NCBI RefSeq assembly: GCF_003399625.1
Contig: NZ_NBXA01000022.1
Coordinates: forward strand, 62,001 to 126,000
DNA length: 64,000 bases
DNA from: Subtercola boreus
GTDB taxonomy: Bacteria; Actinomycetota; Actinomycetes; Actinomycetales; Microbacteriaceae
Reading direction: 5' to 3'
The position numbers and the translations under genes are program-made. The notes beneath the pieces were generated by a model that did no database searches, was not told where the DNA came from, and saw only the letters and a list, made by a program, of their open reading frames with translations. This document shows, one piece after another, positions 16,695-25,808 of this stretch; position 1 is the first letter of the stretch, and the number at the start of each line of letters is the position of its first letter.

Positions 16695-17620
16695 GCCAGG
16701 CGCTCTCTGACCTTTTCGACGTCGTCGTTCATCTGCTCGATCAGCGGGCCGATGCCGGTGAACTTCACCATTCCCCGGATGCGGTCGGCGAAGGCGATCA
16801 GCACGACATGCCCGTAGAGGTCGATGGTCTCATCGAGCACGAACGCCTCGACCTGCTTCGGCGGCACCCCGTCGAACGTCGGGTTGCTGCCGACCGAGAT
16901 CGCGGCCGGGTAGCGCGAATCGCCGTCGGTGAGCCAGCCGGCATACACACCGTCGGCCGGGATGAGCCCCTCGGAGCTCGGCGACAGGTTCGCGGTCGGG
17001 AAACCGAGCTCACGCCCGCGCTTCGCTCCGTGCACGACTTCGCCCTGCACGGCGGGCGCGTGCCCGAGGAGGGCCGCGGCCGTCTTCACGTCTCCGACGG
17101 CCAGCAGTTCCCTGATCCACGTCGAAGAGACGCGGCGACCGCCGGAGGGCATGACGTCGTCGATGATGTGCACCGTGAAGCCGTGCTGGAGACCCAGCTC
17201 GGTGAGCATTGCCACGTCGCCCTCGCCACGGAAGCCGAACCGGAAGTCGCGCCCCACGAGCACGACCCTCGCGTGCAGGCCGTTCACGAGGATGCTCTGC
17301 ACGAAGTCGACCGGTGTGAGGAAGGCGAGGGCGGCGTCGAAGGTGAGGATGAGCGTCGCGTCGAGCCCGGCGCCCGCGAGGAGGCCGAGCTTCTGGTCGT
17401 TGCCCACCAGGGCCACCGGCGCCCTCTCGGGTGCGAGGAACGTCGAGGGGTGACGGTCGAATGTCACAGCCGTGGCGACGAGGTTCTCTTTCGCGGCAAC
17501 GGCGAGCAGCTCGCGGATGACCGCGCGATGGCCCTCGTGTACGCCGTCGAACTTGCCGACCGTGATGGCTGAGGGGCCGAAGTCCGCCGGGATCTCGTCG
17601 ACCGATCGGAAGACCTTCAC
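16691..17620 (-). CDS. ribF: Bifunctional riboflavin kinase / FAD synthetase
   Basis: RibF makes FMN and FAD from riboflavin. The 309-residue protein has the N-terminal adenylyltransferase module with AITVGKFDGVHEGHRAVI, FDRHPSTFL, LVGRDFRFGFRGEGD and RRVSSTWIRELLAVGDV. The C-terminal riboflavin-kinase module has GEVVHGAKRGRELGFPTANL, PADGVYAGWL and SVGSNPTFDG. The start is GTG 17620, overlapping the upstream gene by GTGA; the longer frame upstream runs antisense-like through that gene. No FMN riboswitch is seen. The truB-ribF association is common in bacteria. Confidence 0.95.
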   Translation of the reverse strand: MKVFRSVDEIPADFGPSAITVGKFDGVHEGHRAVIRELLAVAAKENLVATAVTFDRHPSTFLAPERAPVALVGNDQKLGLLAGAGLDATLILTFDAALAFLTPVDFVQSILVNGLHARVVLVGRDFRFGFRGEGDVAMLTELGLQHGFTVHIIDDVMPSGGRRVSSTWIRELLAVGDVKTAAALLGHAPAVQGEVVHGAKRGRELGFPTANLSPSSEGLIPADGVYAGWLTDGDSRYPAAISVGSNPTFDGVPPKQVEAFVLDETIDLYGHVVLIAFADRIRGMVKFTGIGPLIEQMNDDVEKVRERLA

Positions 17621-18069
17621 TGGGCGCTCTCCGGGTTGGTGGTGGGCCGCTTCCTCGACAGCCAGATCATGCCGAGCACCGGGAGCACCAGCGGGATGAA
17701 CAGGTAGCCGACCCCGTAGTACGACCAGACCGAGGCGTGGGCGAACAGCTCGGGTGCGACGACGCTCAGCGTGCCCACCACCAGCACGCCCACCATCTCG
17801 AACGAGATCGTGATCCAGGCGACGCGGTACCACACGGCGCCCCGTGCGACCAGGGCCACGGTGGCGACGATGTACACGAAGGCCGACACGGCCGAGAGGG
17901 TGTAGGCCAGGGGTGCCTGGTCGAACTGCTGGATGATCTGCACGAGCGATCGGCCGAAGGCACCGAGCGCGAGGATGGCGTAGATCACGACGAGCACCCG
18001 GCCGACACCGGCGATTCGAGGGCGTCGGGCCGGTGGGTTCACGGGCGCGGGCAGGGATTCTGTTGGCAT
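17617..18069 (-). CDS. Small membrane protein, truB-ribF operon
   Basis: A 150-residue protein with a Pro/Arg-rich cytoplasmic N-terminus and four hydrophobic helices (VLVVIYAILALGAFG, TLSAVSAFVYIVATVALVA, ISFEMVGVLVVGTLSVV, VGYLFIPLVLPVLGMIWL). It ends in RKRPTTNPESAQ. It shows no enzymatic motif. It overlaps ribF by 4 bp and follows a second small membrane protein by 13 bp, so it is surely co-transcribed. It resembles the conserved hypothetical membrane proteins often found ahead of ribF in Microbacteriaceae; the function is unknown. Confidence 0.75.
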   Translation of the reverse strand: MPTESLPAPVNPPARRPRIAGVGRVLVVIYAILALGAFGRSLVQIIQQFDQAPLAYTLSAVSAFVYIVATVALVARGAVWYRVAWITISFEMVGVLVVGTLSVVAPELFAHASVWSYYGVGYLFIPLVLPVLGMIWLSRKRPTTNPESAQ

Positions 18070-18082
18070 GTCGGTCTCAAGT

Positions 18083-18451
18083 TTAGACGTTCTGGATGAG
18101 CCAGATTTCGTTCATGCGGAACACCATCACCGCAATCGCGAGGCAGGCGACACCGAGGATGACCGTGCTCCACTTCGTGCGGTCGATCAGCGCCCAGAAC
18201 ACCGCTGCAGCGGGCAGCAGAAGGGCAGAGACGGCGTAGACGTAGAACTCCAGCACATCCCCGCGGGCGTCGTTGCCGAAGGCCGGTGCGAGCAGGGCGA
18301 CGATGAACTGGATGACCAGCAGCACTTCGACGAGCGCCGTCGCCCCGAGCGTGTAGTCGTTCGGGATCCGGCCGCTGAAGCCGACCACGAGGCAGAACAC
18401 GCCGGCCAGCACCGCCACCGCGATCTGCGCGTAGGAGAACCACTCGATCAT
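18083..18451 (-). CDS. Small membrane protein, truB-ribF operon
   Basis: A 122-residue protein with four helices and almost no soluble part: YAQIAVAVLAGVFCLVVGF, ALVEVLLVIQFIVALLA, VSALLLPAAAVFWALID and VILGVACLAIAVMVF. The layout recalls the integral membrane proteins of unknown function found next to the preceding type. Its ATG overlaps the truB stop (ATGA, 18448-18451), so it is translated by coupling with truB. I do not recognise a function. Confidence 0.75.
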   Translation of the reverse strand: MIEWFSYAQIAVAVLAGVFCLVVGFSGRIPNDYTLGATALVEVLLVIQFIVALLAPAFGNDARGDVLEFYVYAVSALLLPAAAVFWALIDRTKWSTVILGVACLAIAVMVFRMNEIWLIQNV

Positions 18452-19425
18452 GTTGCGGGCCCGTCTGTGGCTGTGGCTGTCTCTGTGGCTGTGGTTGCAT
18501 CAGTGGGGAAGTTCACGAGCACCCGGGCGGTGCCACCGCGGATCTCGAAGAGACCGATCAACAGCCCAGCGGGATCGATCGCTGCGAGCGGAGCCGGTCC
18601 GCTCCGCGCGGCGTCACTGAGGTCGACCCACTTGCCGTTCCGGAGGTCGGCCGCCTGAGCCGCGTCGAAGGGAACCGTCGGGAACAGCAGGGCGGCGACC
18701 GCTGCAGGGGCCAGGAGATCGCGGTCGGCGTCGATCGTCTCGAGGGTGTGGGCCTCCGCGACCCCGAACGGCCCGATCCGGGTTCGCCGGAGCTCCGTGA
18801 GGTGCCCGCCGACCCCCAGCGCGTCGCCGAGGTCACGCGCAATGGCGCGGATGTAGGTTCCCGACGAGCAGACGACCCGCACACTGACGTCCCAGAAGGC
18901 GGCGGCGCCAGACCCGTCGGCCGCGGACACCGGCCCGCCGCCCAGCACGTCGATCGACGAGATCGTCACGGCACGGGCATCCAGAACCACCGTTTCGCCG
19001 CCCCGCACCCGGGCGTACGCCCGCTTGCCGTCGACCTTGATCGCACTCACCGAACTCGGGCGCTGCAGCACGTCGCCGGTGAGCGCTGCGAGGCCGTCGG
19101 TGATGCGCTGGTCGGTGAGACCGCCGATCGCTCCGGCGGGTGCCACCTCGAGAACGTCCCCTTCGGAATCGTCGGTCGTCGTCGAGGCCCCCAGCCGGAT
19201 GACCGCTTCGTACTCCTTGTCGAGACCCACCACGTAGGTCAGGAGCCGGGTGGAGCTGTTGACGCCCAGCACCAGCAAGCCCGTCGCCAGTGGGTCGAGG
19301 GTGCCGGCGTGCCCCACCTTGCGGGTTCCCGCGAGTCGGCGGGTGCGGGCCACGACGTCGTGGCTGGTGTTCCCCGGCGGTTTGTCGACGAGGAGGATGC
19401 CGCTGCGGTTGCTTCCGGGATTCAC
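18448..19425 (-). CDS. truB: tRNA pseudouridine(55) synthase
   Basis: TruB converts U55 of tRNA T-loops to pseudouridine. The 325-residue product begins with SGILLVDKPPGNTSHDVV and contains GHAGTLDPLATGLLVLG with the catalytic Asp. KEYEAVIRLGASTTTDD, the PxxxSAxK segment QRPSSVSAIKVDGKRAY and CSSGTYIRAIARDLG follow. The tail is a short Ala/Thr repeat made of degenerate hexamers. The start is GTG 19425: a TACCCT box lies 7 nt upstream and the family N-terminus fits. It heads the truB - membrane - membrane - ribF - MFS run. Confidence 0.95.
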   Translation of the reverse strand: MNPGSNRSGILLVDKPPGNTSHDVVARTRRLAGTRKVGHAGTLDPLATGLLVLGVNSSTRLLTYVVGLDKEYEAVIRLGASTTTDDSEGDVLEVAPAGAIGGLTDQRITDGLAALTGDVLQRPSSVSAIKVDGKRAYARVRGGETVVLDARAVTISSIDVLGGGPVSAADGSGAAAFWDVSVRVVCSSGTYIRAIARDLGDALGVGGHLTELRRTRIGPFGVAEAHTLETIDADRDLLAPAAVAALLFPTVPFDAAQAADLRNGKWVDLSDAARSGPAPLAAIDPAGLLIGLFEIRGGTARVLVNFPTDATTATETATATDGPAT

Positions 19426-19432
19426 TCTGCCA

Positions 19433-19462
19433 AGGGTACAAGCTCCCGGCCGCACGGGAGCT
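19433..19462 (-). promoter_or_regulatory. truB leaderless promoter with overlapping hairpin
   Basis: TACCCT (minus strand, 19438-19433) ends 7 nt before the truB GTG. Immediately upstream is a perfect 8-bp inverted repeat, AGCTCCCG (19441-19448) and CGGGAGCT (19455-19462), loop 6 nt. The hairpin can serve as terminator for the upstream gene (stop 19483) or as an operator in the -35 zone. Confidence 0.5.
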
Positions 19463-19482
19463 CCACGCCCCGCAGAGCACCG

Positions 19483-20097
19483 TCAGCAGCGGTCGGCGAA
19501 CACTCTGCGCGGATCGTTCTCATCGATCGCCGACACGATCGCGTCGCTGGCGCTGCGGGGCTGCACGGCTCCGATGTAGAGCTCGTCTGCCCCGTCGATC
19601 CGCGGGTCGAGCTTCGAGGCGTCGGGCTCCAGGTAGACCACGAAGTTCCAGATGCCGCGGAGCTCGGGGCGCTGCAGGAAGGGCCCGTCGACCAGCAGGA
19701 TCGCGTCGGCCGGGGCGGTCAGCCACCGCGGCGCGAGCGGCACATCCCGCGAGGCGTCGAAGCTCGCCGCGACGAACCCCGCACTGCCGCCGAGCTTGAA
19801 CGGCTGCACCAGCACGCGGAGGAATGTCGAGTAGTCGTACCGGTCGTCGTAGTAGCCCGGAGCGGAATCCGCGCCCTGTTCCTCACGGGCCGCCCGCGGT
19901 CGCAGAAAGTCGTCGAGGGTTGCCCGCGCAACAGCGTGACCGGCCTCCCTGAGTGCCACGCCGAGAGCATCGGCGAACAGCTTCGTTCCCGCAGCCCCGT
20001 CGACCGCGACCAGGCGTCGCCCGCGAGCGTAGTTGTGCACGATCTCCGCCGCCAGGGCATCCGAGAGCACTTCACGAGGGGAGGGAGGAAAGGACAT
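19483..20097 (-). CDS. Uridine-kinase-like P-loop protein with a shortened P-loop
   Basis: The 204-residue protein has the layout of actinobacterial uridine kinase-like NTPases: an N-terminal beta strand and P-loop position (RLVAVDGAAGTKLFADAL), ATLDDFLRPRAAREEQG, the DSAPGYYDDRYDYSTF segment and LLVDGPFLQRPELRGIWNFVVYL. The usual GxxGxGKT/S loop is two residues short and ends TK-L instead of GKT/S. Phosphate binding is therefore doubtful, unless another arrangement compensates. The start ATG 20097 lies 6 nt after a TAGACT box. Divergent from mutY. Confidence 0.7.
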   Translation of the reverse strand: MSFPPSPREVLSDALAAEIVHNYARGRRLVAVDGAAGTKLFADALGVALREAGHAVARATLDDFLRPRAAREEQGADSAPGYYDDRYDYSTFLRVLVQPFKLGGSAGFVAASFDASRDVPLAPRWLTAPADAILLVDGPFLQRPELRGIWNFVVYLEPDASKLDPRIDGADELYIGAVQPRSASDAIVSAIDENDPRRVFADRC

Positions 20098-20103
20098 GGT
20101 GGC

Positions 20104-20122
20104 AGTCTACGTTCGGTAGATT
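20104..20122. promoter_or_regulatory. Divergent leaderless promoters
   Basis: TAGACT (minus strand, 20109-20104) ends 6 nt before the ATG of the uridine-kinase-like gene. TAGATT (+ strand, 20117-20122) ends 7 nt before the mutY ATG. With a 32-bp gap the two -10 boxes are almost back to back, so polymerase binding at one should exclude the other. Confidence 0.55.
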
Positions 20123-20129
20123 GAAGCGG

Positions 20130-21005
20130 ATGTCCCAGGCCACCGTGATCACAGAGACCCTGAACGCGTGGTTCGCGCTGAATGCCCGCGACCTGCCCTG
20201 GCGGAGGCCCGGCTTCAGTGCCTGGGGCACGTTGGTGAGCGAGTTCATGCTTCAGCAGACACCCGTGGTACGGGTCATCCCGAGGCTCGAGGAGTGGCTG
20301 GCGCGCTGGCCCACCCCCGCGGCGCTGGCGGCGGAACCCGCGGGCGAAGCCGTTCGTGCCTGGCAGTCGCTCGGCTACCCCCGCCGAGCGCTCTGGCTGC
20401 ACGCCTCGGCCGTCACGATTCTCGAGCGGCACGGCGGCGTCGTACCCCGGGCGGTGGATGACCTGCTCGCCCTGCCCGGAGTGGGCGACTACACCGCGCG
20501 GGCCGTCGCCGCCTTCGCCTACGGGGACAGGCATCCGGTGGTCGACACCAACATCCGCCGGGTCATCGCCCGCGCCGTGGACGGGCACGCGGAGCCGGGC
20601 CCGCCGAGCGCGCGGCTCGACCTGGTCGCCATGGAGGCGCTCCTCCCCCTCGACCCGCTCGCCGCGCGGGCGTTCAACGGAGCGATCATGGAGCTCGGCG
20701 CCGTCGTCTGCGCCGCCCGGTCACCGCGCTGCGATGCCTGCCCGATCGCGCACTCCTGCCTCTGGCGCACCGCGGGCTATCCGGGTTATGACGGCAAGCG
20801 CAAGGCCGTGCAGAAGAAGTACGAGGGATCGGACCGGCAGGTGCGAGGACTCGTGCTCGGCGCCCTCCGCGCGCACGACGGGGCGGTGCCCCCGGCCACG
20901 GTGACGGCGCTCTGGGCCGACGACGTGCAGCGCGAGCGCGCTGTGGCAGGCTTGGTGAAAGACGGCCTGCTGGTAGAGACGCCCGCGGGGTACACGCTTC
21001 CCTGA
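20130..21005 (+). CDS. mutY: A/G-specific adenine glycosylase
   Basis: MutY removes adenine mispaired with 8-oxoguanine. The 291-residue product has the catalytic Glu in SEFMLQQTPV. The helix-hairpin-helix LPGVGDYTARAVAAFA is followed by the catalytic Asp in PVVDTNIRRV. The four iron-sulfur Cys are spaced C-X6-C-X2-C-X5-C (CAARSPRCDACPIAHSC). The C-terminal NUDIX-like 8-oxoG reader is missing and a short winged-helix-like tail replaces it, as in many actinobacterial MutY. The transcript is probably leaderless. Confidence 0.93.
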   Translation: MSQATVITETLNAWFALNARDLPWRRPGFSAWGTLVSEFMLQQTPVVRVIPRLEEWLARWPTPAALAAEPAGEAVRAWQSLGYPRRALWLHASAVTILERHGGVVPRAVDDLLALPGVGDYTARAVAAFAYGDRHPVVDTNIRRVIARAVDGHAEPGPPSARLDLVAMEALLPLDPLAARAFNGAIMELGAVVCAARSPRCDACPIAHSCLWRTAGYPGYDGKRKAVQKKYEGSDRQVRGLVLGALRAHDGAVPPATVTALWADDVQRERAVAGLVKDGLLVETPAGYTLP

Positions 21006-21081
21006 GCCAGGTGCCTGTCACGGCGAGACCCTCGCCGGCCCCGGGCCCACACCGTCCCGTTCATGTGAAAGGTCGCCCAGG

Positions 21082-22074
21082 ATGCAGATCGCCGTTGTCG
21101 GAGGTGGCGCCATCGGCGGCACGATCGCCGCGCTCCTCGACCGGGCCGGGCACAGTGTCGAACTGACCGCGCGCGGCGAGCACCTGGCGGCCATCCGGGA
21201 GTCGGGCATCCGGCTCACCGGAGGCTGGGGCACACACGTCGCACCGGTGCAGGCGAACGAACGCCTCACAGTAGCGCCCGAGCTGGCCTTCGTCTGCACG
21301 AAGGCGCAGGATGCCCGGTCGGCCATCCTCTCGAACGCCGACGTCCTCCGCGGCCGGTCTGTGGTCATCGTGCAGAACGGTCTCGAAGCGCTCGACACCG
21401 CCCGCACGGCGCTGCCGGATGCGGAGTGGACAGGCGCCCTCGCGCTCTACGCAGCGAGCTACCTTGCGGCCGGCGAGATCTCTGTGACGACGACGGGCGT
21501 CACCTACCTCGGCTCGGGTGACGGCGAGCCCTCCCCAGCCGCGCTCGCGGCCACGGCCACGCTGTCGGCCGTCATGCCCGCCGAGGCGATCGCGAACTTC
21601 ACCGGCGCCCAGTGGTCGAAGCTGATCGTGAACCAGGTGAATGCGATGCCCGCGATCACAGGGCTCAGCGTGCAGGAGACCATCGAGCATCCGGAGCTCC
21701 GCCGCATCATCACACGCAGCATGCAGGAGGCGGTGCGCACCGGTTTCGCGCGCGGCACCCACTACGGCAGGGTGCAGGGACTCAGCCAGGCGCTGCTCCG
21801 GGCCTTCGCCCTCGCCCCGGTGCGGCTCGCCGAACAGCTGCCGCTCCGGATGCGGGCGCGCATGGGTTCGACGCCGAACCCCGGTTCGACGCTGCAGAGC
21901 ATCCGCCGCGGCCAGCCGACGGAGATCGACTACCTCAACGGTGCCGTCGTTGCCGAGGCGACCTCAGCCGGGCGCACCGCACCCGTCAACGCGGCCCTCG
22001 TCGACCTCGTGCACGAGGTCGAGCGAACCGGCGACTTCCTGACGCCCGCCGCGGTCACCCGCGCGGTACGCTGA
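21082..22074 (+). CDS. Ketopantoate reductase-family protein
   Basis: The 330 residues match the 2-dehydropantoate 2-reductase family. The N-terminal dinucleotide loop is VVGGGAIGGTIAALL. The AFVCTKAQD segment carries the catalytic Lys, and VIVQNGLEA and WSKLIVNQVNAMPAI follow. The C-terminal domain has PNPGSTLQSIRRGQPTEIDYLNG, with the Ser and Glu of the pantoate site. It could make pantoate for coenzyme A, but paralogues of this family act on other 2-oxo acids and no pan gene is adjacent, so I leave the symbol blank. It lies 77 bp after mutY. Confidence 0.85.
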   Translation: MQIAVVGGGAIGGTIAALLDRAGHSVELTARGEHLAAIRESGIRLTGGWGTHVAPVQANERLTVAPELAFVCTKAQDARSAILSNADVLRGRSVVIVQNGLEALDTARTALPDAEWTGALALYAASYLAAGEISVTTTGVTYLGSGDGEPSPAALAATATLSAVMPAEAIANFTGAQWSKLIVNQVNAMPAITGLSVQETIEHPELRRIITRSMQEAVRTGFARGTHYGRVQGLSQALLRAFALAPVRLAEQLPLRMRARMGSTPNPGSTLQSIRRGQPTEIDYLNGAVVAEATSAGRTAPVNAALVDLVHEVERTGDFLTPAAVTRAVR

Positions 22075-22100
22075 CCGGCCGGCGTCCGCCGTCTGCAGAT

Positions 22101-22157
22101 CGGCTGGGGAGTTCCGGTCGCTTCGCGGCGCGGATACCGACCGAAAGTCCCGAGTCG
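22101..22157. repeat. Palindromic element, copy 1 (imperfect)
   Basis: Arms 22101-22119 and 22139-22157 pair at 15 of 19 positions around a 19-nt loop that contains GGATACC. The element lies between the convergent panE-like gene and rbfA. It resembles, in reverse orientation, the elements at 51983-52042 and 56736-56799, sharing the GGGxAGTTxCGG arm pattern and the GGTATCC loop. Confidence 0.55.
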
Positions 22158-22192
22158 ATGGGTTCTTCGGTCGGGGTGGGCGGGGCGGTGAG

Positions 22193-22657
22193 TCAGGCGG
22201 CGGGCGGGGCGTCGTCGAAGTCGTCGTCGTCAGCGATGACGCGGGGCTTGACGTAGGGATCGGCGTCGCCGGCGTACTGGCCCTGGCGGGCCAGGGTCTC
22301 CACCTCGGCATCGCGGGTGCGCGCCTCGGTGAGCAGGCTGTCGATGAGCTTGGCGTTCTCGGGGATGCCGTCGGCGATGAACTCGAGCGACGGCGTGAGC
22401 CGCGACGTGATGTTCTTGCCGACCTCGGTGCGGAGCATCCCGGTCGCGGATTTCAGCGCGGCGGCGCTGTCCGCACGCTCCTCGTCCGTGCCGTACACCG
22501 TGTAGAAGATCGAGGCGTGCTGCAGGTCGCCCGTGACGCGGACGTCGGTGATGGTCACGAAACCCATTCGCGGGTCTTTGATTCCGCGTTCGAGCTTCTT
22601 GGCCACGATGACCTTGATGCGGTCGGCCAATTTGCGTGCTCTGGCTTCGTCAACCAT
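22193..22657 (-). CDS. rbfA: 30S ribosome-binding factor A
   Basis: RbfA assists late maturation of the 30S subunit and 16S rRNA 5' processing. The 154-residue protein shows the KH-like pattern ARKLADRIKVIVAKKLERGIKDPRMGF in its N-terminal part, VTITDVRVTGDLQHASIFYTVYG and SRLTPSLEFIADGIPENA. The C-terminal tail is acidic (DDDDFDD). ATG 22657 has AAAGGA at good spacing and gives the family start MVDEARARKLADRI. It is downstream of infB but separated from it by a strong hairpin. Confidence 0.95.
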   Translation of the reverse strand: MVDEARARKLADRIKVIVAKKLERGIKDPRMGFVTITDVRVTGDLQHASIFYTVYGTDEERADSAAALKSATGMLRTEVGKNITSRLTPSLEFIADGIPENAKLIDSLLTEARTRDAEVETLARQGQYAGDADPYVKPRVIADDDDFDDAPPAA

Positions 22658-22684
22658 GACGCGTCCTTTCGTCAAAAGAGTGAG

Positions 22685-22724
22685 GGCGGGGCATCCGGAA
22701 CCTGAAGGAACCGGATGCCCCGCC
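22685..22724 (-). terminator. Hairpin between infB and rbfA
   Basis: GGCGGGGCATCCGG (22685-22698) and CCGGATGCCCCGCC (22711-22724) are perfect 14-bp arms with a 12-nt loop. On the minus strand the hairpin starts 17 nt after the infB stop and is followed by CTCACTCTTTTG. It should terminate or attenuate transcription from infB into rbfA. Confidence 0.7.
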
Positions 22725-22741
22725 AAGGGTAGTGCTGACCG

Positions 22742-25720
22742 CTAGGTGCGCGGCTTCTCTTTCATCTCGATCGTCTCGATCTCGTCGCCGATCTGGATGT
22801 CGTTGAACTTGCCGAGACCGATACCGGCCTCAAAGTCCGTACGAACCTCGGTGACGTCGTCTTTGAACCGGCGGAGCGATTCGATGGCGAGGCTGTCGCC
22901 GACCACGACACCGTCGCGGATGACCCGCGCCTTGGCGTTTCTCGTGATCGTACCCGAGCGCACGATGACACCCGCGATGTTCCCGAACTTGGAGGAACGG
23001 AAGATCTCGCGGATCTCGGCCACACCCGACTGCACCTCTTCGAACTCGGGCTTGAGCATGCCCTTGAGCGAGTTCTCGATGTCTTCCAGTGCGTTGTAGA
23101 TGACCGAGTAGAACCGCACGTCGACACCCTCGCGGGCCGCACGTTCGCGGGCCTTCGGGTCGGGGCGCACGTTGAACCCGATGATGATCGCGTTGTCGAT
23201 CGTCGCCAGGTCGACGTCGGACGCCGTGACGGCACCGACACCGCGGTGGATGATGCGCAGCTGCACGCTGTCGTCGACCTCGATCTTGAGCAGCGACTCC
23301 TCGAGTGCTTCGACAGCACCGGAGACGTCACCCTTGATGATGAGGTTGAGCGACTCGACCTTGCCCTCTTCGAGAGCCTTGGTGAAGTCCTCGAGCGAGA
23401 TGCGCTTGCGGGCACGGGCCAGAAGGGCGTTACGCTCCACGGCTTCGCGCTTCTCGGCGATCTGGCGGGCGGTGCGGTCCTCCTCGATGACGAGGAAGGT
23501 GTCACCGGCGCGGGGAACGGAGGAGAGACCCTGCACCTGCACGGGACGGGAGGGGGTGGCCGCGAGGACCGCGACACCGTTCTCGTCGTGCATGGCACGC
23601 ACGCGGCCGTAGGCGGTACCGGCGACGATCGCGTCTCCGACCTCGAGCGTTCCCGACTGGATGAGCACGGTTGCAACCGCGCCGCGACCCTTGTCGAGCT
23701 TCGCCTCGATGGCAACCCCTCGGGCGTCCTTGTTCGGGTTGGCCCGCAGGTCGAGACCCGCATCTGCAGTGAGCAGGACAGCGTCGAGCAGCTTGTCGAT
23801 GTTGACGTTGTTACGCGCCGAGACATCGACGAACATGACGTCTCCGCCGTACTCCTCGGCGACCAGGCCGAACTCGGTGAGCTGCTGGCGCACCTTGGCC
23901 GGGTTGGCTCCGGGAACGTCGATCTTGTTCACCGCGACCACGATCGGCACGTTGGCCGCCTGGGCGTGGTTCAGTGCCTCGATGGTCTGGGGCATGATGC
24001 CGTCGTCTGCTGCCACCACGAGAACCGCGATGTCGGTGACCTGCGCACCACGGGCACGCATGGCGGTGAACGCCTCGTGACCGGGTGTGTCGATGAAGGT
24101 GATGGCGCGTTCGATGCCCTCGTGCTCGGCGACGACCTGGTAGGCACCGATGTGCTGGGTGATGCCACCCGCCTCACCGGCCACCACGTTGGCGTTCCGG
24201 ATCGCGTCGAGGAGGCGCGTCTTACCGTGGTCGACGTGACCCATGACGGTGACGACCGGCGGGCGGATCTCGAGTTCTTCGTCGGTCTCCTCGGCGAGTT
24301 CCTCGTCGAGGTCGATGTCGAAGCCGAGCAGGAGCTCGCGATCCTCGTCTTCGGGCGAGACCATCTGGATCTTGTAACCGAGCTCTTCGCCGAGCACACC
24401 GAAGGTGGCCTCGTCGAGGGACTCCGTCGCGGTCGCCATCTCACCGAGGTGGAACAGCACGGTCACGAGATTGCCCGGGCTCGCGTCGATCTTGTCGGCG
24501 AAGTCGGTGATGGATGCTCCACGGCGCAGGCGCACCACGGTCGATCCGTCGCCACGGGGAACACTCACGCCACCAAGCGAGGGTGCTTCCCTGAGCTCGA
24601 ACTCTGCTCTCTTCGTGCGCTTGGACTTGCGTGCCTTGGCACGACCGCCGCCACGACCGAAGGCACCAGCGGTACCACCGCCGGGGCCACGGCCGCGGCC
24701 ACCCGCACCCGCTGCGGGGCGGGGAGGGCCGAAGGTGTTGCCGGGAGCTCCACCGGGAGCGCCACCGGGACGGAACCCGCCGGCTCCGGCCGGACGGGCA
24801 CCACCGGCGCCGCCGGGACGGAAGCCGCCGGCACCGGCCGGGCGAGCACCGAAACCACCGGGGCGGTTGCCCTGGCCTGCTCCACCGGGGCGCGGGGCGC
24901 CGGGGCGGGGTGCACCGGGGCGCGGAGCGACGGGACGGGGGATGTTGTTGGGCGTGGCGCTGCCACCGGCGGGAGCCCCGGGACGGGCGCCGGCTGCGGG
25001 AGCCGCACCCATGCCCTGGGAGCTCGCGAACGGGTTGTTGCCGGGACGAGGTGCCCCGGGGCGCTGCATTCCCTGCGACGACGCGAACGGGTTGTTGCCC
25101 GGTCGCGGTCCGCCGGGGCGGGCGCTGCTGCCGGGGCGCGGAGCCGAGCCGTCGCCGGAAGCGCTGCCCGTGGCGGGAGCGTCAGCCGAGGCCGGGCTGG
25201 TCGATGAGGCTTCGGGCGCCGAGGCACTCGGAGCGGCGGCGGGGGCCTCCGCTGACGGAGCAGGGGCGGGCGACGGGATGGCCGTGCGGGACGACTGGCT
25301 CGTCGGAGGCACCATCGCACCTGACCGGCCCGGGCTGGCCGGGGTTCGCGGTGCGGTGGCACTGGATGCAGGGGCAGCCGGCGTGCTCGATGCAGGAGCT
25401 GACGGCGCGGACGGGCTTGCCGTCGGGGCCGAGGGTGCCGGGGCCTTGGGCGCGGCGGGACCGGGACGGCCTCCGCCCGGGCGTGCAGCAGTTGCCGTCG
25501 ACGTGGTCGACGATCCTGCGCTGGCCGTGGTGGTTGCGCCGCCGGCTGATGCCTTGGCGCTCTCGGCCTGCAGCGCCTCTTTCAGGCGCCGGGCGACCGG
25601 TGGTTCGATGCTGGATGACGGTCCCTTGACGAATTGGCCCATTTCCTTGAGCTTCGCCATGGCGACCTTGCTGTCGACGCCGAGTTCGCTTGCGATCTCG
25701 TGTACGCGTGGTTTTGCCAC
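22742..25720 (-). CDS. infB: Translation initiation factor IF-2
   Basis: IF-2 is the GTPase that places fMet-tRNA on the 30S subunit. The 992-residue protein begins with the IF2 N-domain ([15 protein letters not shown]). A linker of about 300 residues rich in Pro, Gly, Ala and Arg follows, with the unit [13 protein letters not shown] present twice. From about residue 490 the G domain shows [26 protein letters not shown] and NKID, followed by domains II-IV. The start is GTG 25720, with AAGGAG seven bases upstream. It is the third gene of nusA - ylxR - infB. The linker DNA is extremely GC-rich and generates several long antisense frames. Confidence 0.97.
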   Translation of the reverse strand: MAKPRVHEIASELGVDSKVAMAKLKEMGQFVKGPSSSIEPPVARRLKEALQAESAKASAGGATTTASAGSSTTSTATAARPGGGRPGPAAPKAPAPSAPTASPSAPSAPASSTPAAPASSATAPRTPASPGRSGAMVPPTSQSSRTAIPSPAPAPSAEAPAAAPSASAPEASSTSPASADAPATGSASGDGSAPRPGSSARPGGPRPGNNPFASSQGMQRPGAPRPGNNPFASSQGMGAAPAAGARPGAPAGGSATPNNIPRPVAPRPGAPRPGAPRPGGAGQGNRPGGFGARPAGAGGFRPGGAGGARPAGAGGFRPGGAPGGAPGNTFGPPRPAAGAGGRGRGPGGGTAGAFGRGGGRAKARKSKRTKRAEFELREAPSLGGVSVPRGDGSTVVRLRRGASITDFADKIDASPGNLVTVLFHLGEMATATESLDEATFGVLGEELGYKIQMVSPEDEDRELLLGFDIDLDEELAEETDEELEIRPPVVTVMGHVDHGKTRLLDAIRNANVVAGEAGGITQHIGAYQVVAEHEGIERAITFIDTPGHEAFTAMRARGAQVTDIAVLVVAADDGIMPQTIEALNHAQAANVPIVVAVNKIDVPGANPAKVRQQLTEFGLVAEEYGGDVMFVDVSARNNVNIDKLLDAVLLTADAGLDLRANPNKDARGVAIEAKLDKGRGAVATVLIQSGTLEVGDAIVAGTAYGRVRAMHDENGVAVLAATPSRPVQVQGLSSVPRAGDTFLVIEEDRTARQIAEKREAVERNALLARARKRISLEDFTKALEEGKVESLNLIIKGDVSGAVEALEESLLKIEVDDSVQLRIIHRGVGAVTASDVDLATIDNAIIIGFNVRPDPKARERAAREGVDVRFYSVIYNALEDIENSLKGMLKPEFEEVQSGVAEIREIFRSSKFGNIAGVIVRSGTITRNAKARVIRDGVVVGDSLAIESLRRFKDDVTEVRTDFEAGIGLGKFNDIQIGDEIETIEMKEKPRT

Positions 25721-25808
25721 AATTCTCCTTGTTCGGGCCGTGACCCCGAACAGGGACGGCCTCAGTTACGTGCGCTACTCATTTCGAGGCGCTCATTAGT
25801 TGGCGTTG

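Noticed and set aside
17621-17833. N-terminal extension of ribF
   Set aside because: The extended frame overlaps the upstream membrane protein gene and is unlike any RibF; GTG 17620 gives the family start and a GTGA overlap.
24405-25799. 464-codon + strand frame rich in Pro and Ala
   Set aside because: It is the antisense of the repetitive GC-rich linker of infB, with no ribosome site and no independent similarity.
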